Positions 10,398 through 21,704 of a DNA stretch of 64,000 nt are shown here, piece after piece; positions within the stretch are counted from its first letter, which is position 1, and the number at the start of each line of letters is the position of its first letter. Where the stretch lies: contig NZ_NRQY01000001.1 in NCBI RefSeq assembly GCF_003996855.1, forward strand, positions 1,440,230 through 1,504,229, written 5' to 3'. The position numbers and the translations under genes are program-made. This stretch comes from Morganella morganii. Lineage in GTDB: Bacteria > Pseudomonadota > Gammaproteobacteria > Enterobacterales > Enterobacteriaceae. The notes beneath the pieces are model-generated. The model saw only the letters and a list, made by a program, of their open reading frames with translations, searched no databases and was not told the DNA's origin.

Positions 10398-11381
10398 TCA
10401 TGCATTTTTTATACGGGATATGACTTTATTCAGAATTAAATCAGTGGATTTTACAGGAATAGCGGCACTGACCGGCAAATACCACCAGTTGGTTGCAGAA
10501 AAGGCAAAACATTTCACTGCATCTTTCTCTGTCATCAGCAGTGACTGACCCGGTTTTATCAGCGCAGAAAGCTGTTCAGGGCTGTAAGCCTGGTGATCCG
10601 GAAACGCAACGCATTGTACCGGCGTCACGCCGAGTGAATTCAGTGTGGCAAAAAAGCGCGGCGGATGCCCGATGCCGGCCATTGCCACACACTCACCGAG
10701 CTCAGCCGCCGGTTTACGTGTGCCGTCTGACAGATTAACGGCCTCTCCCGCTACCAGCTGCATAGCGGTTTCGCCGGGCTGAGCGGTGCCGCCGTTAACG
10801 ATCACCGCATCCACCTGTTTCAGACGTCCCGCCCGTTCCCGCATCGGCCCGGCGGGCAGCCACCAGCCGTTACCGAAACGGCGTTCACCGTCAATCACCA
10901 CGATTTCCATATCGCGTTGCAGCGCGTAATGCTGCAAACCATCATCAGTGATAATCACATCCACCGGAGTATGCTGCAAAATAGCGTCCACCGCTGCGGC
11001 ACGGTCAGGGGCAACCGCAACCGGCACACCGGTGCGGCGGGCAATCAGCACCGGCTCATCACCGGCCTGTGCCGTCGTAGTCTCTCCGGTGATAAGCAGC
11101 GGGTAATGATCCGACTTTCCGCCGTAACCACGGGAAACCACCCCGGGACGGTAACCCCGGGCCAGCAATTGCTCTGTCAGCCAGATAACCACCGGTGTTT
11201 TGCCGTTACCGCCGGCAGTCAGATTACCAACCACCACCACAGGCACCGGCATACGGCGGGATTTTTTCAGTCCGTACCGGAACAACAAACGCCGCAGACC
11301 ACTCACCGCACCGTACAAAAACGAGAGCGGCAAGAGCAGCCAGTAAAGCTTTGAGCGGCCGGACCAAATCTTATCGATCAT
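10398..11381 (-). CDS. lpxK: Tetraacyldisaccharide 4'-kinase LpxK
   Basis: LpxK phosphorylates the 4' position of the lipid A disaccharide precursor at the inner membrane to form lipid IVA. The 327-residue product has an N-terminal membrane-associated segment ([17 protein letters not shown], about residues 12-28) and the P-loop [15 protein letters not shown] (51-65). [14 protein letters not shown] further on is also family-specific. It follows msbA by 12 bases and forms the msbA-lpxK operon as in other enterobacteria, joining lipid A synthesis to its export. Confidence 0.97.
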   Translation of the reverse strand: MIDKIWSGRSKLYWLLLPLSFLYGAVSGLRRLLFRYGLKKSRRMPVPVVVVGNLTAGGNGKTPVVIWLTEQLLARGYRPGVVSRGYGGKSDHYPLLITGETTTAQAGDEPVLIARRTGVPVAVAPDRAAAVDAILQHTPVDVIITDDGLQHYALQRDMEIVVIDGERRFGNGWWLPAGPMRERAGRLKQVDAVIVNGGTAQPGETAMQLVAGEAVNLSDGTRKPAAELGECVAMAGIGHPPRFFATLNSLGVTPVQCVAFPDHQAYSPEQLSALIKPGQSLLMTEKDAVKCFAFSATNWWYLPVSAAIPVKSTDLILNKVISRIKNA

Positions 11382-11393
11382 CAGTAATGCCGC

Positions 11394-13139
11394 TTAGTGA
11401 CCAAACTGCATATTATAGAGCTGTGCATAGATGCCGGGCTGTTTCACCAGCTCATCATGCGTACCACGCTCATGCACCTCACCATCCTGCACCACGAGAA
11501 TTTCATCAGCCTTCTCAATGGTGGATAAGCGGTGCGCGATCACCAGACAGGTACGGTTTTTCTGTAACTCATCGAGTGCTGCCTGAATCGCACGTTCAGA
11601 TTCGGTATCCAGTGCTGAGGTTGCCTCGTCGAGGATCAGGATCGGAGCATCGCGCAACAATGCACGGGCAATAGCAATACGCTGGCGCTGACCGCCGGAA
11701 AGCAGGACGCCGTTTTCACCGATTTCGGTATCCAGACCCTTGTCCATTTTTTTGATAAAGTCCATGGCGTAGGCCATTTCAGCGGCTTTTTCAATCTGTT
11801 CGCGGGTGTACTTCCCTTCTGTGGCATACGCGATGTTGTTCGCAACCGTATCATTGAAGAGATGGACATTCTGTGACACCAGTGCCACCTGGCTGCGCAG
11901 TGATGCCAGCGTGTAGTCACGGATGTCGTTGCCGTCGATCATAATATGTCCGCTTTCTATTTCATAAAAACGGGTGATCAGATTAGCAATGGTTGATTTC
12001 CCGGAACCGGAGCGCCCGACCAGCGCCACCGTTTTACCTGACGGGATAGTGAACGACACATTTTTCAGTGCCGGGTTCTCTTTTCCGTGATAACGGAAAG
12101 TCACATTATCGAACGTCACATCACCTTTGGCATCTTTCAGTACTTTGGTACCGGTATCTTTTTCCTGCTCCATATCGAGCAGAACAAAGAGTGTCTGGCA
12201 CGCAGCCATCCCGCGCTGGAACTGAGCGTTCACGTTAGTGAGGGATTTCAGCGGACGCATCAGGGCAATCATGGAGGAGAAAACCAGGGTGATAGAACCC
12301 GGCGTCAGTGCATCTTTAATTTCAGGGAAACTGGCGGCAAACAGAACAAATGCCAGCGCAAATGACGCGATAACCTGGATAATCGGATCGGCAACGGAAG
12401 ATGCGGTAACCAGTTTCATTCCCTGACGGCGCATATGGTTGCTGACTTTATCAAAGCGATCATTTTCCACTTTCTGACCGCCGAAAATCAGGACTTCCTT
12501 GTGACCTTTCAGCATCTGTTCCGCACTGGCGGTAACCTGTCCCATCCCGCTCTGCATATTTTTACTGATTTCACGGAAACGCACAGACACCTTGCGGATA
12601 ACGAATGCCACAATCGGCGCAATGACAATCAGAATCAGTGACAACTGCCAGCTGTTAAAAAACATAATACCGAACAGCGCGATAATATACGATCCTTCAC
12701 GGACGACCGTCACCAGCGCGCCGGAGGAAGAGGAAGCCACCTGCTCAGAATCATAGGTGATACGGGAAAGCAGTGTCCCCGTGGATTGCTGATCAAAGAA
12801 GGAAACCGGCATGCCCATCATATGCCGGAACAGGTTACGACGCATGCTCATAACTACTTTGCCGGACACCCAGGAGAGGCAATAACTGGAAACAAAACTG
12901 GAGATCCCGCGCAACAGCATCAGCCCCAGGATAATCAGCGGCATAATACGGAGAAAATCACTGTCAGCAGTACTGAAACCTTCATCAAGCAGCGGTTTCA
13001 GCAGCGACAGCATAAATGCATCGCCGCCCGCATTGATGACTAACGCAATAGCCGCCACGATGATACCTGTTTTAAACGGTGCGATTGTCGGCCATAACCG
13101 GCGGAATGTTTGCCGGGTTGAAATATCAATATCTTTCAT
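11394..13139 (-). CDS. msbA: Lipid A export ATP-binding/permease protein MsbA
   Basis: MsbA is the homodimeric ABC flippase that moves core-lipid A across the inner membrane. I set the start at [19 protein letters not shown] (13139; 581 residues), which matches the E. coli N-terminus, not at the ORF limit 21 bases upstream. Six membrane helices fill the first 300 residues; the nucleotide-binding domain has Walker [10 protein letters not shown], signature [14 protein letters not shown] and Walker [13 protein letters not shown]. It is followed at once by lpxK and preceded by the broken comEC. Confidence 0.97.
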   Translation of the reverse strand: MKDIDISTRQTFRRLWPTIAPFKTGIIVAAIALVINAGGDAFMLSLLKPLLDEGFSTADSDFLRIMPLIILGLMLLRGISSFVSSYCLSWVSGKVVMSMRRNLFRHMMGMPVSFFDQQSTGTLLSRITYDSEQVASSSSGALVTVVREGSYIIALFGIMFFNSWQLSLILIVIAPIVAFVIRKVSVRFREISKNMQSGMGQVTASAEQMLKGHKEVLIFGGQKVENDRFDKVSNHMRRQGMKLVTASSVADPIIQVIASFALAFVLFAASFPEIKDALTPGSITLVFSSMIALMRPLKSLTNVNAQFQRGMAACQTLFVLLDMEQEKDTGTKVLKDAKGDVTFDNVTFRYHGKENPALKNVSFTIPSGKTVALVGRSGSGKSTIANLITRFYEIESGHIMIDGNDIRDYTLASLRSQVALVSQNVHLFNDTVANNIAYATEGKYTREQIEKAAEMAYAMDFIKKMDKGLDTEIGENGVLLSGGQRQRIAIARALLRDAPILILDEATSALDTESERAIQAALDELQKNRTCLVIAHRLSTIEKADEILVVQDGEVHERGTHDELVKQPGIYAQLYNMQFGH

Positions 13140-13176
13140 TATTGCGTTTACCAATACCAAAAATTAGCTGCCTATA

Positions 13177-15484
13177 TTACCCGTTTACTGGCTGATCTCC
13201 AAACCATGCACTGAACCAGCGGGCTGAGAGATGAAAACGGTATGTCACAACAGATATCTTTCCGGCAAAAAAGTGTACAGAAGTCTGGCCGCTGTGCGCA
13301 GTATCATGCCACTGCACGCCGAGATCATGATAGCGACGGCGTACTTTATCAGAAGGCAGGCGCCACGGGCTATAGCGCAACGGAAACCAGTGCGAAAGCG
13401 GGATTTACCGCACGAATAAAAAATTCTGATGATGAGGTTTTGCTGCCATGGTGCGGAACTTGCAGTACCGTGGCGGATAGCTCATCTTTATACTTAATCA
13501 GCTGTTTTTCTGCCTGTTTTTCAATATCACCGGTCAGTAAAACCTGATATCTCCCGTCGCTGATGCGGATAACACAGGAACCGTCGTTTTTACTCAGCTG
13601 ATATTTTTCATCCGGCCACAACACCTCAAAATACAATGACTGCCATACCCAGCGTTCCCCGCGGCGGCAGGGTGTATCAGCCTGCGGGATATTGCCTTTT
13701 ACCACGGCGGCGGGATAAGCACGGCGCAGTGAGTTCAGCCCGCCGGTGTGGTCACGGTGATCATGGCTGATCATAATCCAGTCCGGGGTCAGGCGGTGAT
13801 AATGCAGATAAGGCATTACCGTGCGCAGCCCGTCATCCCGTGATCCGAAGCGGTTGCCGGTATCATACAGCACTGCTCTGCCGTCCTTTATGATAACTGC
13901 CGCCAGCCCGTGCCCGATATCCAGCAATGTAACCGACCATTCCGGTAACGGCGTTTTCCGCAGATACAGGCAACAACTGAACACCATTCCCGGCAACAAC
14001 AGAGGATGCTGCCGCCACATATCCAGCCGGATAATATAAACAGCCACCCACATCAGCGGTACCCATATCAGGGCAGTATGTCCTGTGGCCAGCCAGCCCT
14101 GCGCCAGAAACGGCAGCGGCCATAATGCCAGTGTCAGGGAGTAATCCGCCAGCGGTAGTGCAATCTCTGTCAGCAACCCGGCAAACAGTAACGGAACTGT
14201 CAGAAAAGAGATCACCGGCACGACCCACAGATTACTCAGGAACGACAACGTATTCATACCACCGAAAAAAAATCCCTGAACCGGCAGCAACAACAGAAAT
14301 AAGCCGGCCTGGTAAGAGAAAAACAGCCGGATATTGCGCCACCAACGGGTAAAATGTGTCACGGGGATAAAATCAGGTCTGCGGAATAAAGCACCGGTAT
14401 GATGCCAGAACAGTAATGCGGCCACCGCCGTATAAGACAGCCGGAATCCGGCGGATAAAATCGTCAGCGGGTCGGACAACAGTAACAGCGCCGCACTGAT
14501 CACAACAAACTGATATGCCGGCAGATGATAATGCCGCCAGCGCAACAGATGCCACAATAGCAAAGCAGTCAATGCCCGGCAGGCGGGAACCGCAAACCCG
14601 GCCAGCCAGACATAAGCAATGGCAGCACACACTGACAGCACTGACGGAATAAGGTATGACATCACACGCAGCGGTAACAGCAGTAACAGCAAACGTCCTG
14701 CCCACCAGCCCCATAACGCTGCCAGTCCGATATGCAGCCCGGAAATAGCCACCACGTGTGCCACACCGGTTTCCTGCACCAGCCTGCGCTGCTCCGGTGT
14801 GATACCGCGCCGCTCACCAAACAGCAGTGCCGCCATCAGTCCGCTGTGCGGCAGGTTATCCATCACGGGAAGATATGCAGCAATCATCTTCTGACGCGGA
14901 TTGCAGACGGAAGATAATTTTTCGCTGCGGCCCGGAGTCAGAGAAAACAGAACCCGCTCTGAAAATAAATATTGCTGCCGGTTTGATTGCCCTTCATTTA
15001 ACTGACCATGAACCGGCCGTAATACCGGACGAAATATACGCCATATCTCCCCGGCACACTCTGGTTTAAATGAACCTTTTATCTTTATATTAATAAAAAC
15101 AGTATCATCATAACTTTTATTATTAATATTAATAATGCGGCCCCTGACCAAATAATAATCAGATGGATTGATAATAATATCGCGAATCATAACATCGATA
15201 TATACAGGTTGTTCAACGGTAAAGAGTGATAATGTACTACCAAGATAAATATTTACGATCAAAAAAGTACTGATAACAATGCGGATAAAAAAACTCAGCT
15301 GGGTACGAATTAGAAACAGCAAACAAACACTGACGAATAACAGCAGACTTTCTGTCGTTGATAACAGTCGTGGTATCAGCAGTAAAGGCAGGTGCCCTGC
15401 CACCACAGCTGCTGCGGCCAGCCAGAGTGACAGAGGACGGGGAAACAGATATTTCAGCACAGCCACAACAGACATATTACTCAT
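13177..15484 (-). pseudogene. comEC: ComEC/Rec2 competence channel gene, frameshifted near its 3' end
   Basis: The main frame (15484 to 13370, 704 residues) is a ComEC/Rec2 (E. coli YcaI) DNA-uptake channel protein: an N-terminal OB-like region, the Competence membrane domain with VVAISGLHIGLAALWGWW, and a C-terminal metallo-beta-lactamase domain with ISHDHRDHTGGL and VPHHGSKTSSSEFF. It then stops at 13370 just after FALVSVAL. The expected continuation (RYSPWRLPSDKVRRRYHDL and on to WFGDQPVNG) is open in the other phase at 13380-13177 and matches the E. coli YcaI C-terminus (compare RYNAWRLPSNKVKHRY, recalled). So one indel near 13370-13381 splits the gene. It removes about 65 residues after the lactamase motif. 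Real lesion or sequencing error cannot be told here. Downstream is msbA. Confidence 0.85.
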
Positions 15485-15801
15485 CCGGCAGGTAAACAGG
15501 CGGGTATTATGTTATGGCCGGCATCACATGTTATTCTGATTACAGAAAGATGAGAGTTGTCACGAATTTATATTTTAACTATACAAATAATCAATTTTTT
15601 TATGCGAGTCAACTCACAATTATTTGCTTAATTATAAATACACTCTAATTTCTGATAGTATTTTATGACGAACTGAATATGATATCTTCCGGTAACCTAT
15701 TATTAATAAATGAACTCAGCTTGCCAACACCAGAACCTGATACAACCATAGTTAATACTATATTAACATTTTTATAATAATGATATTCTATTGTTTATTG
15801 C
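15485..15801. other. AT-rich gap between comEC and ihfB
   Basis: About 320 bases of conspicuously AT-rich sequence with no convincing ORF or RNA gene. On the minus strand it lies after the ihfB terminator and should hold the comEC promoter; I see no strong consensus. Confidence 0.5.
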
Positions 15802-15831
15802 AAAAAAATGACGCCGGTGGCGTCATTTTTA
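15802..15831 (-). terminator. Terminator after ihfB
   Basis: Stem AAAAATGACGCC (15804-15815) pairs with GGCGTCATTTTT (15819-15830) around a 3-base loop. It lies 17 bases after the ihfB stop on the minus strand and ends in a T-tract. Confidence 0.85.
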
Positions 15832-15847
15832 TTATCTCTGTCAATAA

Positions 15848-16132
15848 TCAAGCATAGATATTTGCGCGGTCGCGTAACTCTTTGCCCGGTTTGAAGTGAG
15901 GAACGTGTTTACCTTCCAGTTCCACCTGTTCGCCGGTTTTCGGGTTACGACCTACCCGCGGTGCACGGTAGTGCAGAGAAAAACTGCCGAATCCACGGAT
16001 TTCAATACGCTCACCGTCAGCAAGTGTATTTGCCATATGCTCAAGGATCTCTTTTACTGCTTCTTCAACAACTTTAGCCGGAAGATGAGATTGTTGGCCT
16101 GCCAGCTTCTCAATCAGTTCAGATTTGGTCAT
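15848..16132 (-). CDS. ihfB: Integration host factor beta subunit IhfB
   Basis: IhfB pairs with IhfA to form a sequence-specific DNA-bending protein of the nucleoid. The 94-residue product starts [18 protein letters not shown], as in E. coli; the longer ORF was rejected because this start has a clear AGGAGG-like ribosome site. It carries the DNA-binding signature [21 protein letters not shown] with the intercalating proline of the beta-arm (NPKTG). It follows rpsA by 65 bases, with a hairpin in the gap, the conserved rpsA-ihfB arrangement. Confidence 0.97.
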   Translation of the reverse strand: MTKSELIEKLAGQQSHLPAKVVEEAVKEILEHMANTLADGERIEIRGFGSFSLHYRAPRVGRNPKTGEQVELEGKHVPHFKPGKELRDRANIYA

Positions 16133-16160
16133 ATAACCTCCTGGACTACCCTGGTTATCA

Positions 16161-16188
16161 TAAAAGCAGACCGCTTGCGCGGCCTGCC
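16161..16188 (-). terminator. Hairpin between rpsA and ihfB (partial terminator)
   Basis: Arms GCAGaCCGC (16166-16174) and GCGGcCTGC (16179-16187) with one mismatch, followed on the minus strand by TTTTA. Likely an attenuator that lowers ihfB expression relative to rpsA. Confidence 0.5.
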
Positions 16189-16197
16189 GCTGCTTAA

Positions 16198-17871
16198 TCA
16201 CTCGCCTTTAGCTGCTTTGAAAGCTTCTGCCATTGCGTTGTTAGAGAAGCCAGCTTCTTCCTGTTTGTTGACAGTCGCGATAGCGTCTTTTTCATCCGCT
16301 TCGTCTTTTGCACGTACAGACAGGTTGATTACACGGTTTTTACGATCAACACCGGTGTATTTCGCTTCAACTTCATCACCAACATTCAGAACCAGAGTAG
16401 CATCTTCAACGCGATCGCGTGAAGCTTCTGATGCACGCAGGTAACCTTCAACGCCATCCATCAGCTCAACAGTTGCGCCTTTAGCGTCTACTGCGGTTAC
16501 TTTACCGGTGACGATAGCACCTTTCTTAGTAACAGCGGTGTAGTTGTTGAACGGATCTTCAGCTAACTGCTTAACTCCCAGAGAGATACGCTCGCGCTCT
16601 GCATCAACCTGCAGAACAACAGCTGCGATTTCGTCGCCTTTTTTGTATTCACGTACTGCTTCTTCGCCTGCAACGTTCCAGGAGATGTCAGACAGGTGAA
16701 CCAAACCGTCGATGCCGCCATCTAAACCAATGAAGATACCGAAGTCAGTAATTGACTTGATTTTACCTTCAACGCGGTCACCTTTGTTGTGAGTTTCCGC
16801 GAACAGCTGCCATGGGTTAGATTTGCACTGTTTCAGGCCGAGGGAGATACGACGACGTTCTTCGTCGATGTCCAGAACCATAACTTCAACAACGTCGCCC
16901 ACGTTAACAACTTTAGATGGGTGGATGTTTTTGTTGGTCCAGTCCATTTCAGAAACGTGTACCAGACCTTCAACGCCTTCTTCGATTTCAACGAAGCAGC
17001 CGTAGTCAGTCAGGTTGGTCACGCGACCGGTCAGACGGGTGTTCTCAGGGTAACGCTTAGCGATTGCGACCCAAGGATCTTCGCCCAGCTGTTTCAGGCC
17101 CAGAGATACGCGGGTACGTTCACGGTCGAATTTCAGCACTTTAACAGTGATTTCGTCGCCGACATTCACGATTTCGCTTGGGTGTTTAACACGTTTCCAC
17201 GCCATATCAGTGATATGCAGCAGACCATCAACGCCGCCCAGATCAACGAATGCACCGTAGTCAGTGAGGTTCTTAACGATACCTTTAACTTCCATGCCTT
17301 CCTGGAGGTTTTCCAGCAGCTGATCGCGCTCTGCGCTGTTTTCTGATTCGATAACTGCACGACGGGAAACAACCACGTTGTTGCGTTTCTGATCCAGCTT
17401 GATTACTTTGAACTCAAGCTCTTTGCCTTCCAGATGCGTGGTGTCACGAACAGGACGCACGTCAACCAGTGAACCCGGCAGGAACGCACGGATACCGTTC
17501 AGTTCGACAGTGAAACCGCCTTTCACTTTACCGTTGATAACACCGGTAACAGTTTCAGCTTCTTCGTATGCTTTTTCCAGCATCAGCCATGCTTCGTGGC
17601 GTTTTGCTTTCTCGCGGGACAGAACAGTTTCACCGAAACCGTCTTCTACTGCGTCCAGAGCAACATCAACTTCGTCGCCAACCTGGATTTCCAGCTCGCC
17701 CTGAGCATTTTTGAACTGTTCTACCGGAATAGCAGATTCTGATTTCAGACCTGCGTCAACCAGAACAACGTCTTTATCGATAGCAACAACGGTACCACGG
17801 ACGATAGCGCCCGGACGAGTTTCGATAGCCTGCAGGGATTCTTCAAAGAGTTGAGCAAAAGATTCAGTCAT
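16198..17871 (-). CDS. rpsA: 30S ribosomal protein S1
   Basis: S1 binds mRNA leaders and is needed for initiation on most messages. The 557-residue protein is the full enterobacterial length with six S1 repeats; the four central ones are plain from recurring blocks such as [41 protein letters not shown] and [21 protein letters not shown]. The N-terminus [21 protein letters not shown] is conserved. The gene is preceded by a 226-base leader after cmk and followed by ihfB. Codon use is strongly biased toward preferred codons, as expected for high expression. Confidence 0.99.
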   Translation of the reverse strand: MTESFAQLFEESLQAIETRPGAIVRGTVVAIDKDVVLVDAGLKSESAIPVEQFKNAQGELEIQVGDEVDVALDAVEDGFGETVLSREKAKRHEAWLMLEKAYEEAETVTGVINGKVKGGFTVELNGIRAFLPGSLVDVRPVRDTTHLEGKELEFKVIKLDQKRNNVVVSRRAVIESENSAERDQLLENLQEGMEVKGIVKNLTDYGAFVDLGGVDGLLHITDMAWKRVKHPSEIVNVGDEITVKVLKFDRERTRVSLGLKQLGEDPWVAIAKRYPENTRLTGRVTNLTDYGCFVEIEEGVEGLVHVSEMDWTNKNIHPSKVVNVGDVVEVMVLDIDEERRRISLGLKQCKSNPWQLFAETHNKGDRVEGKIKSITDFGIFIGLDGGIDGLVHLSDISWNVAGEEAVREYKKGDEIAAVVLQVDAERERISLGVKQLAEDPFNNYTAVTKKGAIVTGKVTAVDAKGATVELMDGVEGYLRASEASRDRVEDATLVLNVGDEVEAKYTGVDRKNRVINLSVRAKDEADEKDAIATVNKQEEAGFSNNAMAEAFKAAKGE

Positions 17872-18030
17872 GTTTGATCTTCAAGTGTTTAAGTATTAAC
17901 GTCCATTTAGCATCCGGCCGAATGGGGTTGTTTCACATACCTTGCAACATTCCTTGTCACAAAGGGGTGGCAGAAAACTGCTTCTTTGCCTTGTTTTCTG
18001 CCGGTAAAAAACTTCAACTTAACATTATAA
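17872..18030 (-). promoter_or_regulatory. rpsA promoter and leader
   Basis: On the minus strand a perfect TATAAT (18024-18029) would start transcription near 18017, giving a leader of about 145 bases with a GGCAGAAAAC...TTTTCTGCC hairpin and GGA motifs. In E. coli the rpsA leader is the target of S1 autogenous control; that the same holds here is inference. Confidence 0.5.
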
Positions 18031-18097
18031 ACAAAAACGAATACAGAAACCTACTAAAAAACACGTTTTCAGTCAGATTTTCCGCAAATTTTGTTTA

Positions 18098-18787
18098 TCA
18101 TTCCGCCGTTTCTGCCAGTTTTGCCTTCGTATAACGGAGGGCTTCGGCAATAACGTCGTCAATTGACATGGTTGTTGAGTCCAGAACCAGCGCATCGCCG
18201 GCAGCCACCAGCGGAGCAACCGCACGGTTGCGGTCGCGGTAATCGCGCTCTTCTATCTCAGCAAGAAGGCGGTCAAAATTAACACTAAAGCCTTTATCCT
18301 GCAACTGCTTCATCCGGCGGTGGGCGCGCTCCTGCGCACTGGCATCGAGGAAAATTTTCACCGGTGCGTCAGGGAAAACGACGGTGCCCATGTCGCGGCC
18401 GTCCGCAATCAGGCCCGGTGCCACACGGAATGCGCGCTGACGGCGCAGCAGGGCTTCACGGACACGCGGGAATGCGGCGATTTGTGAGGCAGTCATACCC
18501 ACCTCTTCCTGACGGATACCCCGGCTGACATCCTCACCTTCCAGAATAATCTCGAGGCCGGATTCTTTTGCCAGGAATGTCACATCCAGATTCGCGGCCA
18601 GCGGAACCAGTGCATCTTCCGAGGTAATATCCACATGATGATGCAGTGCCGCCAGTGCCAGAACGCGGTAAATTGCGCCGGAGTCCAGTAAATGCCATCC
18701 CATTTCGTTTGCCAGTGCGTGACAAAGTGTGCCTTTGCCCGCGCCGCTCGGGCCGTCAATGGTGATGACCGGAACATATACTGCCAT
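18098..18787 (-). CDS. cmk: Cytidylate kinase
   Basis: Cmk phosphorylates CMP and dCMP using ATP, recycling nucleotides from RNA turnover and lipid synthesis. The 229-residue protein has the P-loop GPSGAGKGT at residues 12-20, the lid/NMP-binding segments [16 protein letters not shown] and [16 protein letters not shown], and the family length. It lies between aroA (116 bases upstream) and rpsA, the usual enterobacterial order. Confidence 0.97.
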   Translation of the reverse strand: MAVYVPVITIDGPSGAGKGTLCHALANEMGWHLLDSGAIYRVLALAALHHHVDITSEDALVPLAANLDVTFLAKESGLEIILEGEDVSRGIRQEEVGMTASQIAAFPRVREALLRRQRAFRVAPGLIADGRDMGTVVFPDAPVKIFLDASAQERAHRRMKQLQDKGFSVNFDRLLAEIEERDYRDRNRAVAPLVAAGDALVLDSTTMSIDDVIAEALRYTKAKLAETAE

Positions 18788-18903
18788 GCGAACTCTCCTG
18801 TCGCAGTCCGGCGGCCGTCACAACGGCCGCCTGAAAAAAGATGCCGGTATTATACGCATCTGTGACAGCAGAGGAAACGCCCTGTACGCGGAACAGCGCT
18901 TTT

Positions 18904-20181
18904 TTATTCTGACAGCGCCGCCAGTTCACTGAAGTAGCCGGGGAAGGTTTTTGCCGTGCAGCCCGGATCGAGAATCGTGACCGGGGTGTCTGACAATGCC
19001 ACCAGCGAGAAACACATGGCGATCCGGTGATCGTTATAGGTTTCAATTTCCGCATGCTGAAGTTTTGCAGGCGGGGTTACCTGAATATAATCATGGCCCT
19101 CTTCCACCTGCGCACCAACCTTGCGCAGTTCAGCGGCCATCGCACTGAGACGATCGGTCTCTTTCACCCGCCAGTTATAGATATTGCGGATAGTGGTCGT
19201 CCCCTCTGCAAACAGCGCAGTAGTGGCAATGGTCATTGCCGCATCCGGAATAGCGTTCATATCCATATCGATACCGTGCAGGGTATCGCGGGTGCATTCA
19301 ATCCAGGTGTCAGCAAACGTCACTTTCGCCCCCATCTTTTCCAGCACTGCCGCAAATTGCGTGTCACCCTGCAAACTGTTGCGCCCGATGCCGGTGACCC
19401 GCACGGTTCCGCCTTTAATTGCCGCCGCCGCAAGGAAATAAGACGCGGATGACGCATCCCCTTCCACCAGGTACTGCCCCGGGGACTGATACTGCTGTTT
19501 TCCTTTGATCAGGAAACGGCGGTAATCTTCATTCACCACCGTGATATCAAACACGGACATCATCGCCAGTGTGATATCAATATACGGTTTGGACACCAGC
19601 TCGCCGGTGATGGTAATTTCGGTGTCATTCTCCGCCGGCGGAGCCGCCATCAGCAGTGCGGTCAGAAACTGGCTGGATACCGAACCGTCCACACTGATAC
19701 GACCGCCGGTAAAGCCGCCGCGTATACGCAGCGGCGGGTAACCGTCATTTTCCGGGAAATCAATCCGCGCACCGCCCTGACGCAGTGCATCAGTCAGATG
19801 GCCGATCGGCCGCTCTTTCATACGCGGTTCGCCGGTCAGGGTAATGTCATTATCGCCCAGACACAGCGCCGCCGTCAGCGGGCGCATTGCCGTACCGGCA
19901 TTGCCGAGAAACAGCTCAATACCTTTAAATCCGCTGATTGGTTTGCCCTGACCTTCCACGATACATTCGGTTTTGTCGTCAGAAAGCTGATAACGTATCC
20001 CCAGTTCCCGCAGTGCACTGAGCATATGACGGATATCATCACTGTCGAGCAGGTTGATAAGGCGTGTGGTGCCCGCTGCCTGTGCCGCCAGCAGCAATGC
20101 CCGGTTAGAGACACTTTTGGAGCCGGGCAGATTTATCGTCCCGTTAATGCGGGCGATGGGTTGTAACGTCAGGGAATCCAT
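18904..20181 (-). CDS. aroA: 5-enolpyruvylshikimate-3-phosphate synthase AroA
   Basis: AroA joins phosphoenolpyruvate to shikimate-3-phosphate, the sixth step to chorismate. The 425-residue protein has [15 protein letters not shown] (19-33) and the PEP-site loop [13 protein letters not shown] (90-102) with Gly96, the residue pattern of class I enzymes, which are glyphosate sensitive as a class. Catalytic RMKERP and [10 protein letters not shown] motifs are also present. It follows serC by 84 bases with a hairpin between, as in the serC-aroA operon of E. coli. Confidence 0.98.
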   Translation of the reverse strand: MDSLTLQPIARINGTINLPGSKSVSNRALLLAAQAAGTTRLINLLDSDDIRHMLSALRELGIRYQLSDDKTECIVEGQGKPISGFKGIELFLGNAGTAMRPLTAALCLGDNDITLTGEPRMKERPIGHLTDALRQGGARIDFPENDGYPPLRIRGGFTGGRISVDGSVSSQFLTALLMAAPPAENDTEITITGELVSKPYIDITLAMMSVFDITVVNEDYRRFLIKGKQQYQSPGQYLVEGDASSASYFLAAAAIKGGTVRVTGIGRNSLQGDTQFAAVLEKMGAKVTFADTWIECTRDTLHGIDMDMNAIPDAAMTIATTALFAEGTTTIRNIYNWRVKETDRLSAMAAELRKVGAQVEEGHDYIQVTPPAKLQHAEIETYNDHRIAMCFSLVALSDTPVTILDPGCTAKTFPGYFSELAALSE

Positions 20182-20208
20182 ACGAAATTATTCTCCGGTG
20201 TATAACAT

Positions 20209-20245
20209 AAAAACGAAAAACGGGGCCGGATGTAAATCCGGTCCC
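20209..20245 (-). terminator. Intercistronic terminator/attenuator between serC and aroA
   Basis: A 10 bp stem (20222-20231 with 20236-20245, one G-U pair, GTAA loop) followed on the minus strand by CGTTTTTCGTTTT. It should end part of the serC transcript and so lower aroA expression. Confidence 0.75.
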
Positions 20246-20265
20246 GGAAAAGTGTCTGCAAAAAA

Positions 20266-21351
20266 TCAGCTGTGACGGCTTTCAAATTCCGCCATAAATT
20301 CAGCCAGTGCGCGTACGCCCTCATACGGCATCGCATTATAAATAGAAGCGCGCATACCGCCGGCCACTTTATGGCCTTTCAGGGAGACCAGCCCTGCCGC
20401 TTGTGCTTCGGCGAGGAATTTGCTGTCCAGTGACGGATCAGACATCTGGAACGGCACGTTCATCAGTGAACGGTTAGCCGCCGCCACACGGTTAATGTAG
20501 AAATCACTGTGATCCACGGCTGAATAGAGCAGTTGTGCTTTGTCATAGTTGATCCGGGCAATTTCCTGTAATCCGCCCTGTTCAATCAGCCACTTAAAGA
20601 CCATACCGGAGAGATACCAAGCAAAGGTCGGCGGAGTGTTGAACATGGAGTCACATCCGCTCAGTACGGTATAATCGAGGATGGACGGCGTTTCTCTGCG
20701 TGCTTTACCCAGCAGATCCTCACGGATAATCACCAGGGTCAGCCCCGCCGGGCCGATATTTTTCTGGGCACCCGCATAAATCACCCCGAAACGGCTGACA
20801 TCCAGCGGTTTTGACAGGATGGCGGAGGAGTAATCCGCGATCACGATTTTATCGCCGAAGTCCGGCTCTTCGTGAATAGCAATACCATCAATGGTTTCGT
20901 TCGGGCAGTAGTGCACATAGGCCGCGTCATCACTGAGCTGCCATTCACTCATCGGCTTCACACCGATACCGTCTTCTGATTCGGTTCTGACATTAATAAT
21001 GTTCGGTGTGCAATATTTTTTTGCTTCTTCTGCCGCACATTCCGCCCAGTATCCGCCCACCACATAATCCGCTTTGGTCTTCTCACCCAGCAGATTCATC
21101 GGCAGTGCGGCAAAATGCCCGCGTGCACCGCCGTGACAGAACAGCACTTTGTAGTTATCCGGCACTGCGAGGATCTGACGCAGATTATTTTCCGCTTCCT
21201 TCGCCACAGACATAAATTCTTTGCTGCGGTGGCTGATTTCCATGACTGAGGTGCCGAGCCCGCGCCAGTTGCACAGTTCCTGCTCAGCACGGCGCAGCAC
21301 TTCAACCGGCAGCATAGCCGGACCGGCACTAAAGTTGTATACTTGACTCAT
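20266..21351 (-). CDS. serC: Phosphoserine aminotransferase SerC
   Basis: SerC is the PLP aminotransferase of serine synthesis and also acts in pyridoxine synthesis. I set the start at [15 protein letters not shown] (21351; 361 residues), aligned with E. coli; three codons further upstream is a GTG that is better read as part of the ribosome site (GGTGAGGT). The PLP lysine lies in [12 protein letters not shown] near residue 198, and [14 protein letters not shown] binds the phosphate. It heads the serC-aroA-cmk-rpsA-ihfB run and diverges from ycaO. Confidence 0.97.
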   Translation of the reverse strand: MSQVYNFSAGPAMLPVEVLRRAEQELCNWRGLGTSVMEISHRSKEFMSVAKEAENNLRQILAVPDNYKVLFCHGGARGHFAALPMNLLGEKTKADYVVGGYWAECAAEEAKKYCTPNIINVRTESEDGIGVKPMSEWQLSDDAAYVHYCPNETIDGIAIHEEPDFGDKIVIADYSSAILSKPLDVSRFGVIYAGAQKNIGPAGLTLVIIREDLLGKARRETPSILDYTVLSGCDSMFNTPPTFAWYLSGMVFKWLIEQGGLQEIARINYDKAQLLYSAVDHSDFYINRVAAANRSLMNVPFQMSDPSLDSKFLAEAQAAGLVSLKGHKVAGGMRASIYNAMPYEGVRALAEFMAEFESRHS

Positions 21352-21704
21352 TGACCTCACCCTATCTGTAAATTAACGCCCTGTATATCCATCATATGAA
21401 TACGCCCTGTCTGTCGGTTTTATCACTCCCCATCCTTCGCTGCAATGCTTATTGCATGATGGGCGGCAAACCCTTTTTATCGCCCGGCAGAATATCTGAC
21501 TGACTCTGACCATCAGATTGGGATATTATATAATGTATTTCCGGAGATACATGACGCACGGCGGAAATACAGCGGAATAACGCGGTGGCAACTTTACATT
21601 CACAAAGGTAGCCGCTGACACGAAAAATCCGTATTATGTGCGCCTTTCTTCCCCGGTATTCCTGAGTCCGCATGCAGCGGGCCGTTACAGCAATTGTGGA
21701 CCCC
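21352..21704. other. Divergent serC-ycaO regulatory region
   Basis: About 350 bases without a gene, holding the promoters of serC (leftward) and ycaO (rightward). In E. coli serC is controlled by Lrp and CRP; I could not pick a convincing site for either here. Confidence 0.5.
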
